8,872 bases of DNA from a bacterium. Lineage in GTDB: Bacteria > UBA8248. Under the pieces are notes generated by a model. It made no database searches and was not told where the DNA came from. It saw only the letters and a program-made list of their open reading frames with translations. The DNA lies in the NCBI GenBank assembly GCA_027622355.1, contig JAQBZT010000107.1:1-8872 (forward strand). Reading direction: 5' to 3'. The translations under genes were made by a program, and so were the position numbers. Positions 1-7,280 of the stretch are shown in pieces. The number at the start of each line of letters is the position of its first letter. Position 1 is the stretch's first letter.

Positions 1-1
1 G

Positions 2-2641
2 GCGGAAACGCTGGAGCGGCTGCGGCGCATCCGGGAGGCAATTCTCTGGCGGGAGCGCCTGCTGGAGCTTCGCCCGGCCGAGGGGGATCGCTACGCGCCC
101 GCCGCCCGCATTGCGCTGGCGGAGGAGAGATGCCGGGCGGGGGAGGATGCGGAGTGTCTGCGGCTCACCGCGGCGGGGAAGCGGGGCGCGCGCGTATTCG
201 GCGACGCCTACGCCCGCTATCTTCAGGGGTGGGCCCTCGAAAGATCGGGAAAACCCGATGAGGCGATGGCGCAATATGCCGCCGTCGAGAAAGCGGGCGG
301 CAACCTGGCGGCGCGGGCGGCGCTTGCGCGGGCGCACCTCCTGTTTCAGCAGAAGCAGTATGCCGAGGCCGAGAAGGCCTATCTGAAGGTGTCGGAGATG
401 GTGCCGCCGGGCAGCTCCCTTGCGGGGGAAGCCCTGCACGGCATCGGATGGGCACGCCTGCGGCTCTCCCGCCCCGAAGAGGCGGGCCGCGCCTTCGACT
501 TCTTCTTGCAAAAACATGGCGGGCACTCCCTCAAAACTTCCGCCGCGCTGGGGCGCCTTGCGGCCCGCATGGAGGTCGCGGTGCGCAAGGGCGAGAAGAT
601 TCAGGAGATACAGAAGGAGGTCTCGGAGTTTTCCGCGGCGCACAAGGATCACCACCAGCTGGGCGCCCTCCAGCTGCAGTTGGCCTGGGCGCTTTTCCGC
701 ACCGGGAAATTTGCGGACGCTGCCCGGCATGCCGCCGGGGTGAGCGACGCCTATCCGCTGGGCCGCATCTACCGCATGGCGCGCGTCGTGGAGGGGCTGG
801 GCCTTTATCACGGCGGGGAGGCACGAAAAGCCTACGGGGTCTTGCGGCTGGGGGCCGAGAGCCCGCCGGGGGACCCCGGTCGCGAGGCCGAAAGGGAGAT
901 CGCCCGATCGGCGGCCATGGCGACCGCCTTCGCCGCCTTTCGGCTGAAAGATTTCGCCACGGTGATGGCGGTGCTGCAGAACTGGGCATTTCCCGCCGAA
1001 GGAGAGAAGGGCAAGCCCGCTGCCGCGCCGGAGGCGGCGCTGTGGTTCGGCGAAGCGGCCTTCGAGGCGGGCGATCTGAAAACGGCGGCGGCAGCTTTCG
1101 CAGCGATTCCTCCGAACTCTGTCCACTACAACCGGGCGCGCGCCGGGCTGGCATGGATCGCCTACCGGCAAAATAAATGGAAGGAAGCGGCCGCCGCTTT
1201 CGATGGCGTGTTTCAGGCCGCGCCGAACGGGCCGCTGGCCTCCGAGGCGCTGGCCCGGGCGGGAGACGCCCGCTTCAATCTGGGCGACATTGCCGGCGCT
1301 CTCCAGGTGTTCGAGAAGATCGAAAAGGAGTTCACGGGAAGGCCGGCGGGAGAAAACGCGCTTCTTCAGAAGGCGAAGCTGCTCTTCCGCCGCGATCGGT
1401 TCTCTGATGCGTCGAAGGCGCTGGAGGAATTTCTGGGGAAATACCCCAAAAGCGCCGCCGCCGTGGAGGTGGAGTTCCTGCGGGCGCTGATCCCTTTCCG
1501 GATGCGGGATTACGCGCGCTCGCGGGAGCTGCTCCTGGATTTCGTCTACCGCCGCGCATCGAGTGCGTTTGTGCCCGAGGCCTACCTGCGCATCGCGGAT
1601 GCCTTCTACAACGAGGGGAAATATGAGCAGGCGGACCGGATGTACCGGCTGATGAAAAACCGCTATCCGGACCATCCCCGCAAGCGAGACGCATTCTACG
1701 GCCTGATTCTCACGCGGTTTCGCCAAAAGAACTATTCCAAATTCCTGGAAGAGGCCCAGGACTTCATCCGCGCCTACCCGCAAAGCGAGCTGAGTATCGC
1801 CCTGGCGTTTCAGGTCGGCGAGCTCCATCTCGCGCGGGGAGAGCTCGCGGGCGCGCTCCGCAGCTACCGCGAGGTGGAAACCCGCTATGCGGGAAGCACC
1901 CTGGCCGCCAACGCGATTCTGCGGGTGGCCGAGGTGCACCGCCGGAGAGGAAACTTCGACGCGGCGCTCATCTCGCTGGAATCGCTTATGGAGCAGTATC
2001 CCAAAAGTCCGGTGCGGGTGGACGCCCTCTTCCGGGTGGGCGAGTTGCTCGCCCAGGTGGGAAGGTGTGATGAGAGCATCTCCCGGCTCGAGTCTTTTCT
2101 CCGGCAGTATCCGCGCCACGGCTATACACTGCTGGCGCAGTTTCTGTTGGGAAAATGCGCGATCCGGACGGGAAACGAGGCGTTGGCTCTTCGCTCGCTG
2201 CGTTCGGTCTCATCGAGCGCGGATGGAAGCGGCGAGATGCGGGGGAGGGCCGCCTTGCTGCTGGGGGCGCTCCTGGTCAAACAGAAGAAGTTTACGGAGG
2301 CGGCCCGCGCCCTGGATGACGCCCTCCGGCATGGAAGCGAGGAGGTCGGAGCCGAGGCGCTTTACAGCCTGGCGGAGCTTCGCTTCATGAAGAGGGATCC
2401 GGGCGCGGCGGCGGAATTTCTGAAGTTGACCTACCAATTTCCGGGGCAGACAATATGGGTTGCGCGTGCCTTGGGCCGGGCGGGCGAGATATATGAAAAA
2501 AGCGGGAAGCGGGTCACCGCGATTCGCATCTACAGGAAGATGGCTTTGACCGCCCCGCCCGGGGAGCTGCGGCAGCGGGCGCACAAGGCGCTCGCGCGGT
2601 TGTTGAAGCCCAGCCCAAAAGCCCTTTCCGGCCAAAAATAA
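2..2641 (+). CDS. Large tetratricopeptide-repeat (TPR) protein, 5' end outside the window
   Basis: The reading frame is open from the first bases of the window to TAA at 2639-2641. That gives 879 visible residues with no start codon or signal peptide in view; the first ATG in frame, at 266, lies inside a TPR-like helix pair (GKPDEAMAQY) and is not a credible start. The protein is a long run of degenerate 34-39 residue helical repeats, with recurring signatures such as YPKSAAAVEVEFLRA, EAYLRIADAFYNEGKYEQAD, YPQSELSIALAFQVGELHL and YPKSPVRVDALFRVGELLAQ. This pattern (P-x-S followed by A-x-G and Y/F-x-x-A) is typical of periplasmic YbgF/BamD-like TPRs. TPRs bind other proteins, so a scaffold role is likely. 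It sits 40 nt before exbB/exbD/tonB homologues, which suggests it serves the same envelope complex. The periplasmic location is inferred from context. The specific function is not recognisable. Confidence 0.9.
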   Translation, partial: AETLERLRRIREAILWRERLLELRPAEGDRYAPAARIALAEERCRAGEDAECLRLTAAGKRGARVFGDAYARYLQGWALERSGKPDEAMAQYAAVEKAGGNLAARAALARAHLLFQQKQYAEAEKAYLKVSEMVPPGSSLAGEALHGIGWARLRLSRPEEAGRAFDFFLQKHGGHSLKTSAALGRLAARMEVAVRKGEKIQEIQKEVSEFSAAHKDHHQLGALQLQLAWALFRTGKFADAARHAAGVSDAYPLGRIYRMARVVEGLGLYHGGEARKAYGVLRLGAESPPGDPGREAEREIARSAAMATAFAAFRLKDFATVMAVLQNWAFPAEGEKGKPAAAPEAALWFGEAAFEAGDLKTAAAAFAAIPPNSVHYNRARAGLAWIAYRQNKWKEAAAAFDGVFQAAPNGPLASEALARAGDARFNLGDIAGALQVFEKIEKEFTGRPAGENALLQKAKLLFRRDRFSDASKALEEFLGKYPKSAAAVEVEFLRALIPFRMRDYARSRELLLDFVYRRASSAFVPEAYLRIADAFYNEGKYEQADRMYRLMKNRYPDHPRKRDAFYGLILTRFRQKNYSKFLEEAQDFIRAYPQSELSIALAFQVGELHLARGELAGALRSYREVETRYAGSTLAANAILRVAEVHRRRGNFDAALISLESLMEQYPKSPVRVDALFRVGELLAQVGRCDESISRLESFLRQYPRHGYTLLAQFLLGKCAIRTGNEALALRSLRSVSSSADGSGEMRGRAALLLGALLVKQKKFTEAARALDDALRHGSEEVGAEALYSLAELRFMKRDPGAAAEFLKLTYQFPGQTIWVARALGRAGEIYEKSGKRVTAIRIYRKMALTAPPGELRQRAHKALARLLKPSPKALSGQK

Positions 2642-2681
2642 CGCCTGCCTGCAAGGCCGCCATTGATTGGGGAGAGTCTTC

Positions 2682-3281
2682 ATGTTCGAGTTTTTGTCCC
2701 GGGGCGGGATTCTCATGATCCCCCTGGGGATTTGTTCCGTCTTCGCGGTGGCCATCGTTATCGAGCGGGCGTACAGCCTGCGGAAGAAAAAAATAATCCG
2801 ACTCGATATGGTGCAGCAGATGAAGGAGCTTCTGGCGGAAGAGCGCGTCGGCGACGCCATTACACTCTGCCGCCACTATCCCTCGGTGCTGGGCCGCGTC
2901 CTCCTCTCGGCGATCATTCATCACGATCGGGGCCGCGATGAGATCAAGGAGATCGTCGAGGACGCCGGCCGGCAGGAGATCCCTGTTCTGGATCGGTACC
3001 TCGGCGTTCTGGGCACGATCGCGGCGATCTCGCCCCTCCTGGGGTTGACCGGCACGGTGTTCGGCATGATCCGCACGTTCATCATCATCAGCGAGAAGGG
3101 CGTCGCCCATCCGAGCCAGCTGGCGGGCGGGATCAGCGAGGCCCTCATCACGACCGCGGCCGGGCTGGTGATCGGAATTCCCACGTTGATTTTCTACAAC
3201 TATTTCACCACCAAGGTGGATCGCCTGATTCTCGAGATCGAAAAACACTCCTTCCGCCTTGTCGATACCCTGAAGCGCTGA
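2682..3281 (+). CDS. exbB: MotA/TolQ/ExbB-family proton channel protein
   Basis: A 199-residue inner-membrane protein of normal length for ExbB/TolQ. Three membrane segments are visible: about 9-28 (GGILMIPLGICSVFAVAIVI), 106-130 and 150-173. The family signatures are clear: PLLGLTGTVFGMI near 118-130, and LAGGISEALITTAAGLVIGIP near 147-167, the threonine-containing helix that lines the channel. Between the first two segments lies a cytoplasmic stretch. ExbB/TolQ pentamers surround an ExbD/TolR dimer and convert proton flow into motion of a TonB/TolA partner; both partners follow directly. ATG at 2682 was chosen because GGGGAG lies 7 nt upstream. A TTG at 2667 in the same frame would add five residues but lacks a comparable ribosome site. 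Whether it is functionally ExbB or TolQ is undecided; the TonB-like gene downstream favours ExbB. Confidence 0.93.
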   Translation: MFEFLSRGGILMIPLGICSVFAVAIVIERAYSLRKKKIIRLDMVQQMKELLAEERVGDAITLCRHYPSVLGRVLLSAIIHHDRGRDEIKEIVEDAGRQEIPVLDRYLGVLGTIAAISPLLGLTGTVFGMIRTFIIISEKGVAHPSQLAGGISEALITTAAGLVIGIPTLIFYNYFTTKVDRLILEIEKHSFRLVDTLKR

Positions 3282-3289
3282 GGGAAGGG

Positions 3290-3727
3290 ATGAAATTCCG
3301 GGAACTTCGCCGGGTGCAGGCCCAGCCGGGCCTCACCCCGATGATCGACATCATCTTTCTTCTTCTGCTGTTCTTCATCCTCAGTTCGAGCTTCGTTCTC
3401 CAGCAAGGGATCAACGTCAATCTTCCCCGTACGGTGACCGTCGAGCGCCCCGTGCGAAAGGATGTCATTTTGGTGATCTCGCGCGATCGGCGCGTGTTTT
3501 TGAACAACCAGGAGCTTCCCTTCGAGGCGCTCTGGGGGCGGCTGATCGAGGAGATGAAAAACCAGAGCGAAGGGGTCCTTGTCATCCGGGCGGACAGGGA
3601 CGTGCCGCACGGCTTCGTGGTGCGCGTGATGGATGTCGCCCGACAGGCGGGTGCGCTGCGGATCGCGATCGCCACCGCGCCGGCGTCACCGGCGAGGAAG
3701 GAAAAGGCCCGCCCGCGGCGGCCCTGA
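3290..3727 (+). CDS. exbD: ExbD/TolR-family biopolymer transport protein
   Basis: A 145-residue protein with the usual ExbD/TolR plan: a short basic cytoplasmic N-terminus (MKFRELRRVQAQPG), one membrane helix at about 18-37, and a periplasmic domain. The helix starts with the family motif LTPMIDIIFLLLLFFIL. Asp20 is the expected proton-carrying aspartate, equivalent to Asp25 of E. coli ExbD. The periplasmic part carries the typical strand-helix pattern (VLVIRADRDVPHGFVVRVMDVARQAG), in which a conserved R/K-A-D step precedes the final helix. The C-terminal tail, from about 131, is basic and proline-rich. The gene begins 8 nt after the exbB stop, with an AGGGAAGGG purine run immediately upstream, so the two are almost certainly co-translated as channel partners. 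Confidence 0.93.
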   Translation: MKFRELRRVQAQPGLTPMIDIIFLLLLFFILSSSFVLQQGINVNLPRTVTVERPVRKDVILVISRDRRVFLNNQELPFEALWGRLIEEMKNQSEGVLVIRADRDVPHGFVVRVMDVARQAGALRIAIATAPASPARKEKARPRRP

Positions 3728-3736
3728 AGTGATGCC

Positions 3737-4564
3737 ATGAATCTTGCGATTTTCCTGTCCTTGCTGGTCTCTTTTCTCCTGCACGCCGTCCTGCTCTATC
3801 TCGGACCGAACCTGCACACCCCCCTGATCCGGGAGGCGGAGGAGAAGCTGATCGAGGTGGAAATGGTGCCGCGCGAGGTGCCGATTCCCGAAGCTCTCAT
3901 GCCTAAACTTCCGCTTGAAGTTTCAATTCCCAAACCATTGGATTTAAGTCGTTTAATGAGAGAAAACCAGACGATTTCCCGGCCCGCTCCCTCTCTCTCC
4001 GCGCGGTCCTCGCTGCGGGCCACTGGCGAGGTGCCGGAGAACCGCCCCCTGCGGAAAGTGCCGCAGCTGGAGCTGCCCAAGCCCGTCCTGAAGATCGACC
4101 CTGCTCGCCTGGGGGCGCCGGGGAAAGAGGCCGCCTCCCGCGGCCCGCGGCCCATCCCCCCCCTTCGAGACCGCGGGAACCTCGAGGGAAGGAAGGACAT
4201 CCCGCTCTCTCCCCAGGACGAGCGGAAGCTTCTGGAGAGTGAGATTTCGCGGCTGGAGACGCCGCCCAAGGTCTTGCTTGAGCGCAAGGTGCCCATCCGG
4301 GGGCCGGCGGCCGCACGCCACATTCTATTCCGCCCGCCGGAGCCCAAGATGGCGGGCCTGACCCAGTCCGAGGATATCGAGCTGCGCTTCTGGGTCCTGC
4401 CCGACGGCACGGTGGGCCGGGTGGTGCCCGTCCGCAAGGGAAGCGCCCGCCTCGAGGGTGTGGCGACGAACCATCTCAAGCGCTGGCGCTTCAGCCCGCT
4501 TCCGCCGGGCATACAGGTGCTCGAGGAGTGGGGAATCGTGTCGTTTCGGTTCCGGGTGCGCTGA
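3737..4564 (+). CDS. tonB: TonB-like energy transducer
   Basis: A 275-residue protein with an N-terminal signal anchor at about 3-22. Within it, Ser12 and His16 are spaced S-x3-H, as in the Ser16/His20 pair of E. coli TonB that couples to ExbB/ExbD. A long proline- and charge-rich linker (about 45-205) follows, suited to crossing the periplasm. The C-terminus, about 213-275, resembles a TonB fold: DIELRFWVLPDGTVGRVVPV, then HLKRWRFSP and a final strand ending in RFRVR. The DG turn (223-224) and the WRF motif (250-252) are family hallmarks. The C-terminal domain is at the short end for the family. The gene lies 9 nt after exbD. Its partner could be a TonB-dependent outer-membrane transporter not in this window, or the TPR protein upstream. 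A TolA-like role is an alternative. Confidence 0.85.
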   Translation: MNLAIFLSLLVSFLLHAVLLYLGPNLHTPLIREAEEKLIEVEMVPREVPIPEALMPKLPLEVSIPKPLDLSRLMRENQTISRPAPSLSARSSLRATGEVPENRPLRKVPQLELPKPVLKIDPARLGAPGKEAASRGPRPIPPLRDRGNLEGRKDIPLSPQDERKLLESEISRLETPPKVLLERKVPIRGPAAARHILFRPPEPKMAGLTQSEDIELRFWVLPDGTVGRVVPVRKGSARLEGVATNHLKRWRFSPLPPGIQVLEEWGIVSFRFRVR

Positions 4565-4580
4565 GGGCGAATTTCACGAA

Positions 4581-4586
4581 AAGGAG
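4581..4586 (+). promoter_or_regulatory. Ribosome binding site deciding the MaoC-like start
   Basis: AAGGAG ends 8 nt before ATG at 4595. A GTG at 4586 in the same frame would overlap this site, so ATG 4595 is the better start. Confidence 0.75.
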
Positions 4587-4594
4587 TGGGCCGC

Positions 4595-5056
4595 ATGGAA
4601 TATGAGCCGACGGGTCTTTGCTACGAGGATTTCGAGGTGGGCCAGTCCTGGCGGACGGCGGCCCGCACCATCGGCGAGGCCGAGGTATCGGCGTTTGCGA
4701 GCCTGACGGGCGACTACACCTATCTGCACACCGATGCGGAGCTGGCGGCCCAATCTCCCTTTGGGCAGCGCATCGCCCACGGCGCCCTCGGGCTTTCGAT
4801 CCTCATCGGCCTCTGGACCCGGCTCGGGGTGATCGAGGGAACGATCGAGGCGTTCATGGGGCTGGAGTGGCGCTTCCGGGGCCCGATCCTGCTCGGCGAT
4901 ACCGTGCACGGGGAAATCGAGGTGGCCGGGAAGCGGATATCGAGCAAGGGACAGGGGCTCATCACGCTCAATCTCAAACTGCTCAATCAGCGGGGCGAGA
5001 CGGTGCAGGAGGGCACCTTCGGCGCCATGATGGCGAGACGGGAGAAGGAGGTCTGA
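4595..5056 (+). CDS. MaoC-like (R)-specific enoyl-acyl hydratase
   Basis: A 153-residue single hot-dog domain, the usual size for stand-alone MaoC/PhaJ-type hydratases. These add water to trans-2-enoyl thioesters (usually CoA) to give (R)-3-hydroxyacyl products. The catalytic region reads TGDYTYLHTD: Asp40 and His45 sit at the positions of the Asp/His pair of the D-x-N-P-x-H motif, but the usual Asn and Pro are Thr42 and Tyr43. It is followed by the conserved FGQRIAHGALGLSI segment and by GLEWRFRGPILLGDTV, the second conserved region of the fold. It follows tonB after 30 nt with its own ribosome site and no visible terminator, so it may ride on the same transcript. No functional link to the TonB cassette is evident. 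The substrate is unknown. Confidence 0.88.
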   Translation: MEYEPTGLCYEDFEVGQSWRTAARTIGEAEVSAFASLTGDYTYLHTDAELAAQSPFGQRIAHGALGLSILIGLWTRLGVIEGTIEAFMGLEWRFRGPILLGDTVHGEIEVAGKRISSKGQGLITLNLKLLNQRGETVQEGTFGAMMARREKEV

Positions 5057-5299
5057 TCAGCCCCCCACGATGGCGGGAAAGACGCTCAGCTCCGCCCCCT
5101 CCGCCAGAAGCATATCCTTCCGGGCGTGCCGGCCGTCCACCAGGGTGATGAAGGCCTCCTCGTAGGGAATCCCGCACTGATCTCGCACATCGCCCACCCG
5201 GGTTCCCGTGGGAAAATCCACCGCCGCGGCGCCCTCGGCATCGATCGCGCCGGGCATCTTCTCCTCGAAGCTTGCATAGAGGCGGAGCCTGATCTTCAC
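5057..5299 (-). CDS. MoaD/ThiS-family small sulfur-carrier protein coupled to larC
   Basis: An 80-residue protein ending in FPAIVGG. The Gly-Gly tail and the size match beta-grasp sulfur carriers (MoaD, ThiS), whose C-terminal glycine is adenylated by a MoeB/ThiF-type E1 and converted to a thiocarboxylate. The rest fits the fold: first strand KIRLRLYASF, a central G-TRVGDVRDQCGIP segment, then ITLVDGR and the LLAEGAELSVFPAI final strand. The start is GTG at 5299-5297, overlapping the larC stop as GTGA, with GGGAG (5311-5307) 7 nt upstream. The same frame stays open to about 5890 on this strand, but that stretch only shadows larC. There is no E1 partner in the window. It could supply sulfur to LarE, or belong to molybdopterin or tungstopterin synthesis. 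The fold call is strong; the role is inferred. Confidence 0.85.
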   Translation of the reverse strand: MKIRLRLYASFEEKMPGAIDAEGAAAVDFPTGTRVGDVRDQCGIPYEEAFITLVDGRHARKDMLLAEGAELSVFPAIVGG

Positions 5300-6528
5300 G
5301 GCCGATCTCCCGCCGCCGCGCGGGCCGCCGCCGAGGCCGCCTCGAGAATCACCTTGAGAGGAATCCCCGAGGCCTCCGCCAACTTCCGGCAATCCTCGTA
5401 CTCGGGCGCCAGGTTGATGGTCTCCCCCTCGAAGCGCCCCCGCTTGATGCGCACCTTTCCCCATTCGAGTTCCACCTCGAACCAGTCGCGCTCGGCCACC
5501 GATCGCTCGGCGGAGTGGTAGCGTACCCCCAGCGTCGTCGTCTCGCGGAAGAGAAGGCGCGCCAGCTGCTCCCGCTTCCCGTTCGGCGAGAGGACCGTCA
5601 GCAGGTGGCCGGGCCTTCCCTTTTTGCCGGTGACGGGGATCGAGAAGGCATCCACCGCGCCGGCTTGAAGCGCTTTTTCGATCACGTAGGGGATCAGTTC
5701 GGGTGCCATGTCGTCGAGATTGGCCTCGATGATCGTGAGCGCGGCCGGCGGCGCATCGGGAGAGGAAATGGCGGGCGCCGTACCCAGCAGCCCCCGGACG
5801 GCGTTGGGGACGGGTTGATCCATGCCGCCCGCCCCGTAGCCCACCCGGTGGATCGTCATCTCCGGCACTGGCCCGAAGGATTCCGCGCACTCGGTAAGCA
5901 GAAGCGCCCCCGTCGGGGTGAGCACCTCGCCCTCAAGCCCATTATCGAACACGGAGACGCCCTCGAGGAGCTTGGCGGTGGCCGGCGCCGGGACCGGCAT
6001 CCGCCCGTGGGCGCATTCGATGAATCCGCGCCCCAGCGGCAGCGGGGAGGAGAGGACGCGCTCGATCCCGAGAAACTCAAGCCCGATGAAAAAGCCCGTG
6101 ATGTCCACAATCGAATCCACCGCCCCCACCTCGTGGAAGTGGATCTCCTCGACCGGGACGCCGTGAATCCCGGCCTCGACCTCACCGAGGCGCCGGAAGG
6201 CGCGCAGGCTGCGCGCTTTGACTGGACCGGAGAGGCCGCTCTCCCGGATCAGCGCCTCGATCTGCGAGAGGGAGCGGCCGTGGGCGTGATGATGCGGGAT
6301 CCCCTCTCCGTGGGTGTGGTGCTCGTGCGCTTCATGGACGTGGACATCGAATTTCGTGGCCGAAACCCCTTGCTTGATCACCTTTTTGGACGAGAGCGAA
6401 TAGCCGGGCAGCGCCAGCCGCGCGAGTTGCGCTTCCAGCGCATCGAGCGGAAGGCCCAGATCGAGGAGCGCGCCCAGAAGCATGTCCCCGCTCGCGCCCG
6501 CGAAACAGTCGAAATAGAGTGTTTTCAT
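5296..6528 (-). CDS. larC: LarC, nickel-pincer cofactor nickel insertion enzyme (cyclometallase)
   Basis: A 410-residue protein matching full-length LarC, which uses CTP to insert nickel into pyridinium-3,5-bisthiocarboxylic acid mononucleotide, the last step of nickel-pincer nucleotide synthesis. It opens with the family signature KTLYFDCFAGASGDMLLGALL. A histidine-rich stretch at about 63-83 holds ten His residues and probably handles nickel. IHFHEVGAVDSIVDI (129-143) is a further recognisable conserved block. The C-terminal half carries IEANLDDMAPE (267-277) and TTLGVR (331-336). In Lactobacillus plantarum LarC is made through a ribosomal frameshift between larC1 and larC2; here it is one uninterrupted frame. 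ATG at 6528 overlaps the larB stop as ATGA. An upstream ATG in the same frame at 6615 lies inside larB and would add 29 residues that do not resemble LarC. Confidence 0.95.
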   Translation of the reverse strand: MKTLYFDCFAGASGDMLLGALLDLGLPLDALEAQLARLALPGYSLSSKKVIKQGVSATKFDVHVHEAHEHHTHGEGIPHHHAHGRSLSQIEALIRESGLSGPVKARSLRAFRRLGEVEAGIHGVPVEEIHFHEVGAVDSIVDITGFFIGLEFLGIERVLSSPLPLGRGFIECAHGRMPVPAPATAKLLEGVSVFDNGLEGEVLTPTGALLLTECAESFGPVPEMTIHRVGYGAGGMDQPVPNAVRGLLGTAPAISSPDAPPAALTIIEANLDDMAPELIPYVIEKALQAGAVDAFSIPVTGKKGRPGHLLTVLSPNGKREQLARLLFRETTTLGVRYHSAERSVAERDWFEVELEWGKVRIKRGRFEGETINLAPEYEDCRKLAEASGIPLKVILEAASAAARAAAGDRP

Positions 6529-7280
6529 CGCACCGCCAGCTGGTTGATGAGGTGCGCCTGGCAGGCTGCCCCGAAGCCGTTGTCGATGTTGACGACCGAG
6601 AGGCCCGAGGCGCACGAGTTGAGCATGGCAAACAGGGGGGTGAGCCCGCCCATGGTGACGCCGTAGCCGACCGAGGTGGGCACGGCAATGACGGGCGCCG
6701 ACACGAGTCCCGCCACCACCGAGGGAAGGGCGCCCTCCATCCCCGCGATGGCGATGACGGCGTTGGCTTTGCGGATGGCGGGAATCTCGGCCAGGAGCCG
6801 TTGCAGGCCCGCGACGCCCACATCAAAGGCGCGGTGGACGCGGGAGCCGAGCGCCTCGGCTGTGCAGGCGGCCTCCTCGGCGACGGGCAGATCCGATGTG
6901 CCGGCGCACAGGACGGCGATGCAGCCGGTCTTCTTCTTTTCCTTCCCGGAGGTGAGGATGATCATCCGGGCCACCGGGTTCCATGCGGCCGAAGGGAAAG
7001 CGGCCCGGAGCGCCGCCGCGTGCGCCTCGCCGGCGCGCGTCACGATGACGGGGGTGTCTTTCTCCGCGAGGCTCCGGGCGATCGCCGCGACCTGCTCGGG
7101 CGTTTTCCCTTCGCCGAAGATGACTTCGGGAAATCCGTTCCGCAGGGGGCGGTGGTGATCAACCCGCGTGTGGCCGAGGTTCTCGAAGGGCAGATCGCGC
7201 AGGCGCTCGACGGCCTTCTCGATCGGCACGGCACCGCTTCGCACCTCATCGAGCAGTTGAAAAAGGGCGTCCGGGTTCAC
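6525..7280 (-). CDS. larB: LarB, nicotinic acid adenine dinucleotide carboxylase/hydrolase
   Basis: A 251-residue protein with a PurE-like (AIR carboxylase) C-terminal domain, the normal LarB architecture. LarB carboxylates the pyridinium ring of nicotinic acid adenine dinucleotide at C5 and releases AMP, giving the dicarboxylated mononucleotide that LarE then sulfurates. Recognisable blocks are GKTPEQVAAIA (58-68), LCAGTSDLPVAEEA (124-137), AFDVGVAGLQRLL (151-163), GMEGALPSVVAGLV (180-193), VPTSVGYG (200-207) and LNSCASG (220-226). Cys223 in the last block corresponds to the catalytic cysteine (Cys221 in L. plantarum LarB) that forms a covalent adduct with the substrate. The start is GTG at 7280, overlapping the larE stop as GTGA. 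The ribosome site upstream is weak, so translation probably depends on coupling to larE. Confidence 0.95.
   Translation of the reverse strand: MNPDALFQLLDEVRSGAVPIEKAVERLRDLPFENLGHTRVDHHRPLRNGFPEVIFGEGKTPEQVAAIARSLAEKDTPVIVTRAGEAHAAALRAAFPSAAWNPVARMIILTSGKEKKKTGCIAVLCAGTSDLPVAEEAACTAEALGSRVHRAFDVGVAGLQRLLAEIPAIRKANAVIAIAGMEGALPSVVAGLVSAPVIAVPTSVGYGVTMGGLTPLFAMLNSCASGLSVVNIDNGFGAACQAHLINQLAVR

Noticed and set aside
448..1176. Plus-strand open frame inside the TPR gene
   Set aside because: It is dominated by Gly, Arg and Ala, without a domain, and overlaps a frame with clear TPR periodicity.
5300..5890. Upstream extension of the sulfur-carrier reading frame to a 277-residue protein on the minus strand
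   Set aside because: The added part is low-complexity Arg/Gly/Ala sequence that shadows larC in another frame; homology starts exactly at the GTG at 5299, which has its own ribosome site.
6003..6330. Possible low-complexity tandem repeat in the His-rich part of larC
   Set aside because: The CAC/CAT-rich codons (about 6280-6345) are irregular and explained by the histidine-rich loop; no repeated DNA unit is visible.
5296..6528. Programmed frameshift in larC, as in Lactobacillus plantarum
   Set aside because: The frame is continuous through both halves and all family motifs lie in one frame, so no frameshift is needed.
5515..6666. Long plus-strand open frame opposite larC
   Set aside because: It is rich in Arg, Gly, Asp and His with no recognisable domain and lies antisense to a well-supported larC. 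In GC-rich DNA such shadows are expected.
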